Source: a virus. Taken from it: DNA of 26,213 bases. The DNA lies in the IMG/VR virus record IMGVR_UViG_3300044998_001366, positions 1 through 26,213 of that record; one strand, 5' to 3'. Shown here piece after piece: positions 7,722-14,992 of this stretch. The first letter of the stretch is position 1; every line of letters starts with the position of its first letter. The notes beneath the pieces were generated by a model. That model searched no databases and had not been told where the DNA came from. It saw only the letters and a list, made by a program, of their open reading frames with translations. Position numbers and translations under genes: made by a program.

Positions 7722-8191
7722 TAGAGTGTCCCCTTTTCACGAAACTCTTGACGCAGCTCGCGCGTGTATTTTTCCAGGTCGCCGTCGGGATGCTTGCGCA
7801 GAAATTCGTTCTGAAGCTCGGACACCCTTGTCTGAACAGGCTCAGAGAACCAGTCACCAGAGACGGGCGCGGTGGCAGCAGGAACAGAAAACCGCGAAGA
7901 GGTGTTCACAACAGCGGGGATCTTCCCGATCATTTCGAGGAAGCGGGAACGAATTTCGTCGTTCGCAGGAAGAGCATGATAGATCTCCACCAGCTCCTGG
8001 CGAATCGCAGGGATCGGCAAGCCCTTCGCTGTGAACTCGGAAAGGGTGTGCTCAAGCAAACTCGACTGCTCGGCGCGGTAAGCTTTGAGTTTCAGCGCAG
8101 AGACCTCTGCCTGAAGCTCGTCGCGGTCCTGCTGCAATCGACGAAACTCAGCCACGTCAACAGTGGGCGGCTCGTTCTGATTTTCGGGCAT
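7721..8191 (-). CDS. Nested in-frame scaffold protein
   Basis: Inside the protease gene, an ATG at 8191-8189 (Met160) has a perfect AGGAGG Shine-Dalgarno eight bases upstream. The product would be 156 residues (starting MPENQNEPPTVDVAEF), covering the coiled-coil scaffold half only. Mu I/Z and lambda C/Nu3 use exactly this arrangement to make many scaffold copies from a few protease mRNAs. The signal is far better than the one upstream of the long form. Confidence 0.75.
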   Translation of the reverse strand: MPENQNEPPTVDVAEFRRLQQDRDELQAEVSALKLKAYRAEQSSLLEHTLSEFTAKGLPIPAIRQELVEIYHALPANDEIRSRFLEMIGKIPAVVNTSSRFSVPAATAPVSGDWFSEPVQTRVSELQNEFLRKHPDGDLEKYTRELRQEFREKGTL

Positions 8192-8668
8192 TTGATCGCC
8201 CTCCTGTGTGGTGTAAATTATCGCCGAAAAAGTCTCGGGCGACAAATCGATAGGGGCCATGCCGGGCACAGCGGGCTGGGCCGCGCCAAGCAGAGACAAG
8301 GCTTTGAGGTAGGGGCCGCGCTCCCCCGACCTGAGCTCGAAACTTTTGTAGAGCTCGACAGAGCGGTTCGGGAACGTCTTCTCGTCGATCATCCTGAAAG
8401 CGGCTTCAGTGATCTCGAGATCGGCATAGAGGATGCCATCTTCAGCTCGAAGAGAATCAACCCATCCGTAGGCGGGACCTTCCTGAACGTGGTCCAAAGT
8501 GATGGGCGCGGCGATCCAGGACTTGTCGTAATTCTCGGCGACGCGCTCGACCATGTCGGCGCTCCACTTGCCCTGGGGATAGTCGCCCGCGCGGAAAATT
8601 TCCACGTCCGTGGCAACAAGGTTGCCGCTGGAAACCACGAGTTTGAACTTGGTTGCTAGCTCTTCCAT
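7721..8668 (-). CDS. Mu gpI-like prohead protease with scaffold domain
   Basis: This 315-residue protein combines an N-terminal protease-like domain (about 1-150) with a C-terminal helical scaffold-like half. Likely catalytic residues are His60 in TLDHVQEGPAYGWV and Ser103 in FPNRSVELY, by analogy with Mu gpI-type and prohead serine proteases. A conserved PGM segment (VPGMAPIDLS) leads into a linker. The scaffold half has coiled-coil sequence (RLQQDRDELQAEVSALKLKA). It sits just before the decoration-like and capsid genes, as expected. No Shine-Dalgarno is seen before ATG 8668, and the start lies inside a small inverted repeat AGCTCT/AGAGCT, so expression may be low compared with the nested scaffold. 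The catalytic residue calls are inference. Confidence 0.78.
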   Translation of the reverse strand: MEELATKFKLVVSSGNLVATDVEIFRAGDYPQGKWSADMVERVAENYDKSWIAAPITLDHVQEGPAYGWVDSLRAEDGILYADLEITEAAFRMIDEKTFPNRSVELYKSFELRSGERGPYLKALSLLGAAQPAVPGMAPIDLSPETFSAIIYTTQEGDQMPENQNEPPTVDVAEFRRLQQDRDELQAEVSALKLKAYRAEQSSLLEHTLSEFTAKGLPIPAIRQELVEIYHALPANDEIRSRFLEMIGKIPAVVNTSSRFSVPAATAPVSGDWFSEPVQTRVSELQNEFLRKHPDGDLEKYTRELRQEFREKGTL

Positions 8669-8731
8669 GAGAGCTTGTTAGCGCAGAGCCCCGCGAAGCT
8701 GGCGCTCTTTTATCTTCGATTCGTGGGCATG

Positions 8732-8763
8732 AAAAAACCGCCCAGGGAACGAGCCCTGAGCGG
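8732..8763 (-). terminator. Rho-independent terminator inside the head operon
   Basis: On the minus strand there is a ten-base stem CCGCTCAGGG / CCCTGGGCGG (one mismatch or G-T pair) with loop CTCGTT, followed by six T. It lies 49 bases after the portal gene stop and 64 bases before the protease ATG. No convincing minus-strand promoter was seen between it and the protease gene. It may be attenuating rather than absolute, which would keep portal and capsid mRNA at different levels. Confidence 0.8.
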
Positions 8764-8811
8764 CCGGAGAGAGAGAGTCATTACATAGCCTGACCGGCGA
8801 AAACTATTCAG

Positions 8812-11265
8812 CTAAAACCGCTCAATTCCTTGCGCGAGATCAATTGTGCCCGCAGCTGTTTTGAACTCGCCTGGCTCGACCTCAATCAGCGGGACCATCG
8901 CGCACCGGCACTGGTAAGAGAAAGGCGGTCGGCCAATGGTAGCAAGCTCCGCAGAACCCAGTTGCACCTGCTTGCCGTTCAGCTCGGCGTGCCCAGGGCG
9001 GCTTCGTTCGTCAGCGGGATTCGTGTACTCGTAGCCCCACAGGAAGTCTTTGAGGTCGGGATCAGATTCGATCATCCTCTGCTGCTCGGTATACTGCAAG
9101 CCAATCTCGGTGCGGAAAACCATCTCCCAATAAGAGAGCGCACCGCCCACAGAATCAGGCAGGTTCTGCACAAACGCGTCCACGCTCAACCCGTCTCGCG
9201 CGGCTCGCGCAAGAAGGTTTTGGACGTGTTCGACTAGACCCAAATCCGCGATCTGCGAAACGGCGAAAGCGGTCTGCCGAATGAAATTCTCGGCCGCCCG
9301 AGCGTCCCCGCCAAATTGCGAGGACAGCTGCTGAGCCGCGAGAAAAATGTCGTCGGTGGTCATCACCTTTCTCGAAATCATCCACCGCACCGCATCCGCA
9401 AAAGCCTCTCCCAGATCCGACACTCGGAAAAGGCCGGGGCGATCCACCAGCAACGCTTGCTTGATTTTCGCGGTATCCAGCGCGGCCGCCAACGTCGCCG
9501 TCGCCACAAGCCGCTCGCACAAAATGTCGGTGCGCAAGAACCGGGCATCAATCGCGTTAAAATCAAACCCGTCTTGTTTCACCCGTTCCGCAGTGCGCCT
9601 GAGCAGATCCCGAACGCTTGGCCTGGCGTCGTCCACTATCTCCTTTACGGCGCGCTCCTTGATCTCATCTGCCTTGGTCACGGAGTCCAGCGCCACCTGA
9701 CGCACCGAACGAACACGACGGGAGAACACTGCCCGCTGGATCCGGGGAGACGCCCAAGCCCAATTCGCCAGAGCGATCTCGGCTTTCGTAAACGGGCACT
9801 CCTCCGAAACCACGTTGTCCAGGTCGCCCATCGCCCCACGCATGCGCGCCACAAAACTCACGGTTCGCAAGGCCTGCTTGGCATCGCGAACTCCCCACTC
9901 ACTCTTCGGTTTTCGCAAGAGGGCGAGATTCCTCTCGATCGGGGCTCGGTTCAAACTCGCTCGCCTGGAACAAGCCGTTTCTGACCAGCGCTGTAAATCG
10001 TCCGCCGTCATGTTCACCGTGGCATGATATTGTTCCCAGGCTTTGTCGATATCCGCATCAGCAAACTCGCTCTGTTCCGCCGCCGAGGGCGGGCGCAATC
10101 CCAGCTTCTCCCGAGCCTCAGACTCCGAAATGGGCAAGCCGATCTTAAACGCTGTCTCGAGTGTGGCCCGGGTTTCCTGGGCGTCAGAGGGAATTTCGAA
10201 ATCAATCGTCAGCTGCGGAATCGGCGCGGTGTCCCCGAAGTTCACCTTCACCACCAGGTCGATCAGTGCTTGTACCGCCTTGCGGATCGGCGCGCTGTAG
10301 GGCGCCAACGTTCTCAGCATCACCGCTTCGTGAGTCTGGCTTGCCGCCCGGCTGCCGTTTTGCCCGGCCACTGTGGCCAGCTCCGAGCCAAGCAACGCGG
10401 TGCGGATGTAGCTGTCGATGCGGCTGATCGGATTATCAAAAATGTCGGTGGCTCCCGCTCCGATGTTGCGGGGATGAACCTCGATCTCCTCCCCGTTGGC
10501 GGTTACGATCACCGCGCCGTCAGGAAGCTCCTGGAGAGCCACGAGAAAGTCGTTCATGCTCTGGGATTTTTCGGTTAGCTCGTTCGGCACTTTGCCGTGG
10601 ACAATCGGCGTGCCGAACTTCGCCGCAGCTTTCACCTGCTCCGAGAGAAGCTTGCGCTTGGCCTCGTAAAGGTAGCGCAACCCCCACACCGGCGACTCGC
10701 CGAGAGGGTTCTCGTAAGCCCCGGGGAGGTTGGCGTGAAAGATTTGTCCGGGGGAAGGAACCCGGCGGGTCTGGTAGAAAAGAAACTCGCCGGACTCAGC
10801 ATCAAAGACAAACTGCCCCGGGTGAGCGTGAAGGATTCTGTGGGGCACCAGCTTGCCGCCTCGCTCCTCCCACAACGCTTCCAAAAACACCACACCGTGA
10901 CGGACCAGGGCCGAGATCATGGTATCAAAAATCGTCTCATGCTCCGCCATAACCGCGAGCACAAGATCGCGGATCTCCACCTCGAGAGCGGTCACCTCGA
11001 CAGTATCCGCGAACTTGTAAAAGCGATCGCGGGAAACAAATCCGGAACGCAACACCGAGATGCACGACTTGATCACAGCGTCACGATCAGTCATCTCGTC
11101 CAACAGATCCCACACCCGCTGACTCGAAACGTACTGAAACCCGTAGGCATTACTGACCGACTGTCGCGCCCAGACCGTTTGAATGTCCGCCAAGGGATTC
11201 TCGCCATAGCGACGGGGAACAAGCTCTTCTGCGCGAGCAGCGCGTGGGGTCGGGCGGTCATTCAT
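8812..11265 (-). CDS. Portal protein (DUF935) fused to Mu gpF head morphogenesis domain
   Basis: This 817-residue protein joins two genes that are separate in Mu. The N-terminal ~420 residues resemble the DUF935 portal family (Mu gp29): VSNAYGFQYVSSQRVWDLLD, AHPGQFVFDAESGEFLFYQT, and LGESPVWGLRYLYEAKRKLL. The C-terminal ~250 residues resemble Mu gpF: FRTEIGLQYTEQQRMIESDP, then ERSRPGHAELNGK, then PPFSYQCRCAMVPLIEV. The portal is the DNA gate at the capsid vertex, and gpF is a minor head protein. ATG 11265 overlaps the preceding gene by eight bases, and the gene ends in TAG (8814-8812). Such fused forms occur in some phages, so this is uncommon but not unique. Confidence 0.88.
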   Translation of the reverse strand: MNDRPTPRAARAEELVPRRYGENPLADIQTVWARQSVSNAYGFQYVSSQRVWDLLDEMTDRDAVIKSCISVLRSGFVSRDRFYKFADTVEVTALEVEIRDLVLAVMAEHETIFDTMISALVRHGVVFLEALWEERGGKLVPHRILHAHPGQFVFDAESGEFLFYQTRRVPSPGQIFHANLPGAYENPLGESPVWGLRYLYEAKRKLLSEQVKAAAKFGTPIVHGKVPNELTEKSQSMNDFLVALQELPDGAVIVTANGEEIEVHPRNIGAGATDIFDNPISRIDSYIRTALLGSELATVAGQNGSRAASQTHEAVMLRTLAPYSAPIRKAVQALIDLVVKVNFGDTAPIPQLTIDFEIPSDAQETRATLETAFKIGLPISESEAREKLGLRPPSAAEQSEFADADIDKAWEQYHATVNMTADDLQRWSETACSRRASLNRAPIERNLALLRKPKSEWGVRDAKQALRTVSFVARMRGAMGDLDNVVSEECPFTKAEIALANWAWASPRIQRAVFSRRVRSVRQVALDSVTKADEIKERAVKEIVDDARPSVRDLLRRTAERVKQDGFDFNAIDARFLRTDILCERLVATATLAAALDTAKIKQALLVDRPGLFRVSDLGEAFADAVRWMISRKVMTTDDIFLAAQQLSSQFGGDARAAENFIRQTAFAVSQIADLGLVEHVQNLLARAARDGLSVDAFVQNLPDSVGGALSYWEMVFRTEIGLQYTEQQRMIESDPDLKDFLWGYEYTNPADERSRPGHAELNGKQVQLGSAELATIGRPPFSYQCRCAMVPLIEVEPGEFKTAAGTIDLAQGIERF

Positions 11266-11590
11266 GGTCGAGGCAGCTTTCGATTTTGGTGATCACAGCG
11301 AAAAATTTCTGGCGAGCCAGGCTCCGCTTCTCACGTCGCCCTGCCGCCCGATAAGCCATTTTGCGAAACGCGCGGGTGTCAATCTGAGCTCCCATGACCC
11401 GACTAAACGCGGCGGCCGCGTCCTGGGACTTGAGCAGACCAGAGGACACAAGAAAGTCCAGAACCGCGACGACGGAATCTTGTTCTTTCGCCTCGAGCGA
11501 ATCGTAAACGGAAGCCGAGTTTTTAAGCAAACAAAGCACCGAGCGAGCAAGGGATTGCGAGCAGGCAGCGGCAGCGTCGTGGCGTGGCAT
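11258..11590 (-). CDS. Hypothetical protein between terminase and portal
   Basis: This 110-residue protein starts MPRHDAAAACSQSLARSVLC. ATG 11590 overlaps the terminase stop as TGATG, and its stop overlaps the portal gene. The sequence appears entirely helical and its last 40 residues are strongly basic (AYRAAGRREKRSLARQKFF). No family was recognised. The tight coupling to terminase and portal suggests a role in DNA packaging or portal assembly, by context only. A longer frame exists upstream but would lie inside terminase and lacks an obvious ribosome binding site. Confidence 0.65.
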   Translation of the reverse strand: MPRHDAAAACSQSLARSVLCLLKNSASVYDSLEAKEQDSVVAVLDFLVSSGLLKSQDAAAAFSRVMGAQIDTRAFRKMAYRAAGRREKRSLARQKFFAVITKIESCLDHE

Positions 11591-13296
11591 CAGATCAAAT
11601 CTCCCCCTATTTTTTTTACAGCAAGAGGTTTGAATTTGGACGCAACGCGACGCCGGTCCAGGGCCGAGTCCGCAAACCACAGCGCCATGAGATCGTCCGG
11701 CGTGGTACTGCGGGTCACCTGCCGAGTCAGGATCGACCACTCAGCCTCGGCGCGGCGCCAGAACTCGCCGACCTCATTTTTGAGTTTGGACATGCCGTCG
11801 GGCCAGAGATAAACCTTGTTTTGGAACTTCATGTCGAGCCCGGGCAGGCCCAGTTGCGGATCCCACTTATTAGCGCCGGTCACGGTGCCCGTGATGGTTC
11901 GCGCCCACTCGCAATCATGGAATCGCGCGAAGGTACGCAGAGCCTCTCGCAAAGTCGATTGCACGCCGTTGGATTCCACCGCCAATTCCCGCCAGCGAAG
12001 CCCCCGTCGCCAAGCGTCGTCGATGCGCCGAAAGGTTTCGTCGAGGCCACCCTGAATTGTCCAGAGCTCCAAAACAATTCGACATTTCAGCCCTGTCTCA
12101 GCAACCACACAAAAAGCCATGCCCTTGCGCTGCGCCCCCGAAATATCAAGCCCGGCAGTGATCGCGAAGCGAAATTGATCGGCGTCAGATAATGCAACAA
12201 GCCCACCAACATTTTCGACTTGAAGCAGGTCCGAGACAAGCCCCGGAGCTCGCTCGCGATCCTTAAACCCGGGCATCATGAGGTTAGTTTCATCGACGCC
12301 CTGGAGCCGGAACATCGCCTGGAAAGCCCCAGGCTCGGTGTCGCGAAGATCCTCTTTGGTGTATCCTGGGCGAACGGGAAGATCGAATTCCGCGTAGAAA
12401 TGCGGCGGGAAATCCTCGCCGGTGTCCGGGCACTCTTTGACCGCGAGCCCATATCGCTCGGGCTCGTCGAGAAGAGGGAAGTCGTCGGGAAGGTGGTAGC
12501 CTTTGAGAAACATGCGCTCGCAATCGGCGGTGACCCCTACCCAAACGCTGATAAACTTCGGCCACTCACGCAGCTGGTGCAGCAGGTCGTTTTTGCCGCG
12601 AAGGTTCTGAAGATACATGGCCACGCCGCCCAGGCGCAATCGGCCTTCGATGAACGTTTTTTTGAACGCCTCGGCGATCGCAACGCCCTCGCTGTTGTCG
12701 AAAGTCCGCTGGGTGATCACGTCGTCAGCCAGCAACAAATCGATGCGCGCCGATTCCATTTTCGGCGTGCTGGACATCGCCCTCATGGTGGGATCTTTTC
12801 GCTGCCCATCGGTTTTCAGAAACCACTCGGACTGTTTCCACCCCCGCCCGGTCATGGACTCCTCGGCGTCCGCTTGGTGGGTTGGGAAGAGCTTCTGATA
12901 GGCGGGACTGAGCACAATCGCCCGACACAAACTCACCACATTCGTGCTGTCGCTCACGCTGCCGCTGGTCACCGCGATGCGAATGTCACGATCCTGGGCC
13001 AGGGCGAACAGCGCGCCCATTCGCGCCAGGGTGGACTTTCCCAGGCCGGGCGGACTCGTGAAAGCAAAATGCCGCCGCCCACTGGTTTGGCGGGTGTTCC
13101 AGCAGTAGAGCCAGCTATCGAAGAAGATGCGCGTGAAGTTATCGATGGGGATCGACCGATTTTTTTCGTCCACCAGGATCGCCTGGAGAAATGCGTAGGG
13201 ATCAACGCGAGCGTTGCCCTCGGCGCGGGCAGAGCGCACGCCCGAGCGCATCGATTCCAACAGGTATTGCGCCGGGTCAAATCGAGCGAGATTCAC
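11590..13296 (-). CDS. terL: Large terminase subunit (packaging ATPase-nuclease)
   Basis: This ~568-residue protein pumps and cuts phage DNA during packaging. Walker A is SPPGLGKST (about residues 81-89), Walker B is RIDLLLADD (about 184-192). The RNase H-like nuclease is marked by ITAGLDISG (Asp about 384), LAVESNGVQ (Glu about 441) and TTPDDLMALWF (Asp about 534). This resembles Mu gp28-type terminases. The GTG at 13296 with GAGAAG upstream is preferred over a TTG at 13308, which has no Shine-Dalgarno. It overlaps the preceding gene and ends in TGATG with the following one. Confidence 0.92.
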   Translation of the reverse strand: MNLARFDPAQYLLESMRSGVRSARAEGNARVDPYAFLQAILVDEKNRSIPIDNFTRIFFDSWLYCWNTRQTSGRRHFAFTSPPGLGKSTLARMGALFALAQDRDIRIAVTSGSVSDSTNVVSLCRAIVLSPAYQKLFPTHQADAEESMTGRGWKQSEWFLKTDGQRKDPTMRAMSSTPKMESARIDLLLADDVITQRTFDNSEGVAIAEAFKKTFIEGRLRLGGVAMYLQNLRGKNDLLHQLREWPKFISVWVGVTADCERMFLKGYHLPDDFPLLDEPERYGLAVKECPDTGEDFPPHFYAEFDLPVRPGYTKEDLRDTEPGAFQAMFRLQGVDETNLMMPGFKDRERAPGLVSDLLQVENVGGLVALSDADQFRFAITAGLDISGAQRKGMAFCVVAETGLKCRIVLELWTIQGGLDETFRRIDDAWRRGLRWRELAVESNGVQSTLREALRTFARFHDCEWARTITGTVTGANKWDPQLGLPGLDMKFQNKVYLWPDGMSKLKNEVGEFWRRAEAEWSILTRQVTRSTTPDDLMALWFADSALDRRRVASKFKPLAVKKIGGDLI

Positions 13297-13825
13297 GGAT
13301 CTTCTCAAACTGAGCGATCACGCGAAGGTAGAGATGCTCGTGGTTGGGCAGAAGCACCTGGCCCAGGGCGAGGGTCAGTTGCGAAAGGGTCTCCTGAGCC
13401 TCCCGGCGGATGCGCGCTTCTTCAATCTGTACTTTGGTACCCGACAATTCCATCTGGAGCTGCACCGCTTTGATAGCGGTGTCCAGGGCGCGGCTGTTGG
13501 GCACCTCCTGTCTTTCTGTAAGAGTGACTTCGCCGTCGGGACCAACGCGCTTTTCCCGGGAGATTCCCGTCTCGACCTTCTTGTGAACCGAGAGGGCGGA
13601 CTTGAAAACGCGCTCGGTTCGCGCAAGCTGAAGAGATCGCTGGATCTCCAGGCCCGGCTGGTGAATCTTACCAACATAGATTTGGAACGCCTCGAGAAAC
13701 TTGCGGAACTTAGCCACGGAAATCTTACACGCGATGCGCGCTTCTTCCAAGGTGGCGCCGCCCGCCACGAGATCACCGAAAGCGTCCAGTTCCGCGCGCG
13801 AATAGCCGTTAAATATTTTTTTCAC
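13277..13825 (-). CDS. Likely small terminase subunit
   Basis: This 182-residue protein starts at GTG 13825, eight bases after a GAGG Shine-Dalgarno. A longer frame from a TTG at 13870 seems less likely. Residues about 14-45 have a helix-turn-helix look (LVAGGATLEEARIACKISVA). A long helical region follows, with a RIRREAQETLSQL helix, typical of DNA-binding plus oligomerising small terminases. It lies directly upstream of terL with an overlap, the normal place. No specific family motif was seen, and the protein upstream (13809-14144) is a rival candidate. Confidence 0.6.
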   Translation of the reverse strand: MKKIFNGYSRAELDAFGDLVAGGATLEEARIACKISVAKFRKFLEAFQIYVGKIHQPGLEIQRSLQLARTERVFKSALSVHKKVETGISREKRVGPDGEVTLTERQEVPNSRALDTAIKAVQLQMELSGTKVQIEEARIRREAQETLSQLTLALGQVLLPNHEHLYLRVIAQFEKIRESRSI

Positions 13826-14144
13826 GGTTCGGGCCTCGGCGCTGCATATATCCGCCGCGAAGAATCGCAAGATGGCGGGAAATCGTGTTAGGGGACACCT
13901 TGAAGTGTTTGGCGAGCCTGGTGATATCCCCGCGCTTGATTTCGATGTCCTTAATATAGGCGGCTAGGCGCATGCGGAACTCAAAAGATTGCTGGGAGCG
14001 TTGCGCGAGCCATTCTTTCTTGCGTCGAATAAACGCGGCCGAGCCCTTCCGCCCCGGCCACTCCTTAAGCCCGCCTGTCGGCGGTTTCGAGAGGCCGAGT
14101 TTAACGCGGGTGGCAAAGTCCATGCTGTACTTGGATTTCCTCAT
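13809..14144 (-). CDS. Helix-turn-helix DNA-binding protein
   Basis: This 111-residue basic protein begins MRKSKYSMDFATRVKLGL at ATG 14144. A longer frame starts from TTG 14216. A helix-turn-helix is visible near residues 70-92 (GDITRLAKHFKVSPNTISRH). It opens the leftward assembly operon and could be a late transcription regulator acting on the repeat array next to it, or an initial DNA-binding partner of terminase. Both are inference. The C-terminus overlaps the following gene by 17 bases. Confidence 0.65.
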   Translation of the reverse strand: MRKSKYSMDFATRVKLGLSKPPTGGLKEWPGRKGSAAFIRRKKEWLAQRSQQSFEFRMRLAAYIKDIEIKRGDITRLAKHFKVSPNTISRHLAILRGGYMQRRGPNREKNI

Positions 14145-14248
14145 GTCTCGCGGCGCTAAATCGCCTTTTTCGATTTTATTCAAAAAAATCGTACCTCGAT
14201 TTGCAGGCCTGCACAACTAGACAAGCAAGAAAAATTTGTGCACTGACT

Positions 14249-14323
14249 GGATGGTACTAAACATGACAAACCCCTCACAGCCTTATGGGATAAGGGTTTC
14301 ATTTGTCAAGTATAGTACCATCC
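14249..14323. repeat. Long imperfect inverted repeat with central hairpin
   Basis: GGATGGTACTA (14249-14259) pairs perfectly with TAGTACCATCC (14313-14323), and TGACAAA (14264-14270) with TTTGTCA (14302-14308). The four bases between the boxes do not pair. In the centre CCTTAT-GGG-ATAAGG (14281-14295) is a perfect six-base hairpin. Two composite boxes, ATGGTACTA-N4-TGACAAA, thus face each other across a hairpin. Confidence 0.85.
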
Positions 14324-14400
14324 ATGTAGGATAAATTTGGAAGGTACTAATACTAGCATTCTTCGGAAACCTATATCCCATAAGGCCGTGATAACTTTTT

Positions 14401-14420
14401 TTTGTCAGGTATAGTACCAT
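14401..14420 (-). repeat. Composite box ATGGTACTA-N4-TGACAAA, copy 3
   Basis: On the minus strand this reads ATGGTACTA, TACC, TGACAAA, matching the copies at 14251-14270 (+), 14302-14321 (-) and 14560-14579 (+). The flank CTATATCCCATAAGG (14371-14385) partly repeats, in inverted form, the hairpin core at 14281. Confidence 0.8.
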
Positions 14421-14473
14421 GCGTACCATAAATACTAACCTGAGAAACGAAACTTGGCGAAAAAGGGCCTGAA

Positions 14474-14505
14474 ATGGCCAATTAGGGCCCCCTAAAGATG
14501 GCCAT
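14474..14505. repeat. Nested palindrome ATGGCCA / TTAGGG-CC-CCCTAA / TGGCCAT
   Basis: ATGGCCA (14474-14480) pairs with TGGCCAT (14499-14505). Inside, TTAGGG (14482-14487) pairs with CCCTAA (14490-14495) across two bases. The outer arm is the same TGGCCAT motif that occurs in the 70-base repeats at 22763 and 23767. Confidence 0.8.
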
Positions 14506-14559
14506 GTCAAGTACCCCTAAAAAGCGTGTTCGCCACGGGATAAGGCATTTATCCTACGC

Positions 14560-14579
14560 ATGGTACTATGACTGACAAA
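14560..14579 (+). repeat. Composite box ATGGTACTA-N4-TGACAAA, copy 4
   Basis: The sequence is ATGGTACTA, TGAC, TGACAAA. It is preceded by ATTTATCCTACGC, which also precedes, on the minus strand, the box at 14302-14321 in nearly identical form. So the repeat unit is at least 30 bases long. A degenerate copy (AAGGTACTA, TGACAAA) lies at 14682-14702. Confidence 0.8.
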
Positions 14580-14705
14580 ATTTTTCTCTCGCGCCCATGT
14601 CCCACATAACTTTCCCGCGACCGTCAACCTTAGTAGGATGACCTTTTCGATGGTACTAACATCCTACTAAAATTGTCAATTAAGGTACTACTTCTTGACA
14701 AAATC

Positions 14706-14722
14706 TGTCCAGTTACTGGACA
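14706..14722. promoter_or_regulatory. 17-base perfect palindrome, likely operator
   Basis: TGTCCAG-TTA-CTGGACA has two perfect seven-base arms across three bases. This is the size and shape of a dimeric phage repressor operator. It directly follows a TTGACA at 14695-14700, so a bound protein could block RNA polymerase. No good -10 box was found at the right spacing. Confidence 0.65.
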
Positions 14723-14786
14723 AAAAAGGCCATTTACTTCACCAAAATAGATGTTTACGGAGGTCCCACCCTATTTCGTTTTTTGC

Positions 14787-14817
14787 GTTTGTCAAGTACC
14801 CCCTCAACTTGACAAAC
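14787..14817. promoter_or_regulatory. Perfect 11-base inverted repeat GTTTGTCAAGT / ACTTGACAAAC
   Basis: The arms 14787-14797 and 14807-14817 are exact reverse complements, separated by ACCCCCTCA. Each arm contains the TTGACAAA box shared by the rest of the array. A further TTGACAA follows at 14831-14837 and TGACAAA at 14888-14894. It is closer to the rightward replication genes than to the assembly genes. Confidence 0.8.
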
Positions 14818-14992
14818 AAATTGGCCATTTTTGACAACCGAATCTTCATGTCTTTCCAAAAATGGCGATAAAGCAGGAGGCGGGGGGTGACAAAACAATT
14901 ATGTCAAAATAGGACATCAAGACGCAAAACAGGGCTATTAAAAAGAGAAGTTTTTTCTGAATTTTTCTTCGCGCTTTTGAGTACGCTACCAC

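Larger units (their letters stand above)
14217..14992. promoter_or_regulatory. Central divergent non-coding control region
   Basis: No credible gene lies in these roughly 775 bases. The DNA is AT-richer than its flanks and separates the leftward assembly genes from the rightward replication genes. It carries about a dozen copies of TGACAAA-type boxes on both strands, GGTACTA boxes, several perfect inverted repeats (listed separately), and a second motif TGGCCATTT (14822-14830, and partly 14728-14735). TGACAAA often forms part of TTGACA, a classic -35 box. One leftward candidate promoter is TTGACA (14309-14304), sixteen bases, then CATAAG. The region probably holds promoters and operators, a replication origin with iterons, or both. 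Confidence 0.75.

Noticed and set aside
12220-13473. Long plus-strand frame of 417 codons opposite large terminase
   Set aside because: Mirror frame of a strongly supported gene in GC-rich DNA, with no motif, no ribosome binding site and no coupling with neighbours.
1-14144. A complete Mu-like transposable phage
   Set aside because: Head and connector genes are Mu-like, but no transposase, MuB or Mor/C-type gene was found, and the replication genes are of a clamp-primase type. Only mosaic ancestry is supported within this window.
14283-14510. Minus-strand open frame of 75 codons in the central non-coding region
   Set aside because: Its sequence (MVLYLTKK, MVLYLTNE) is simply a translation of the repeated GGTACTA/TTGACA boxes. 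It has no Shine-Dalgarno and no coding-like composition.
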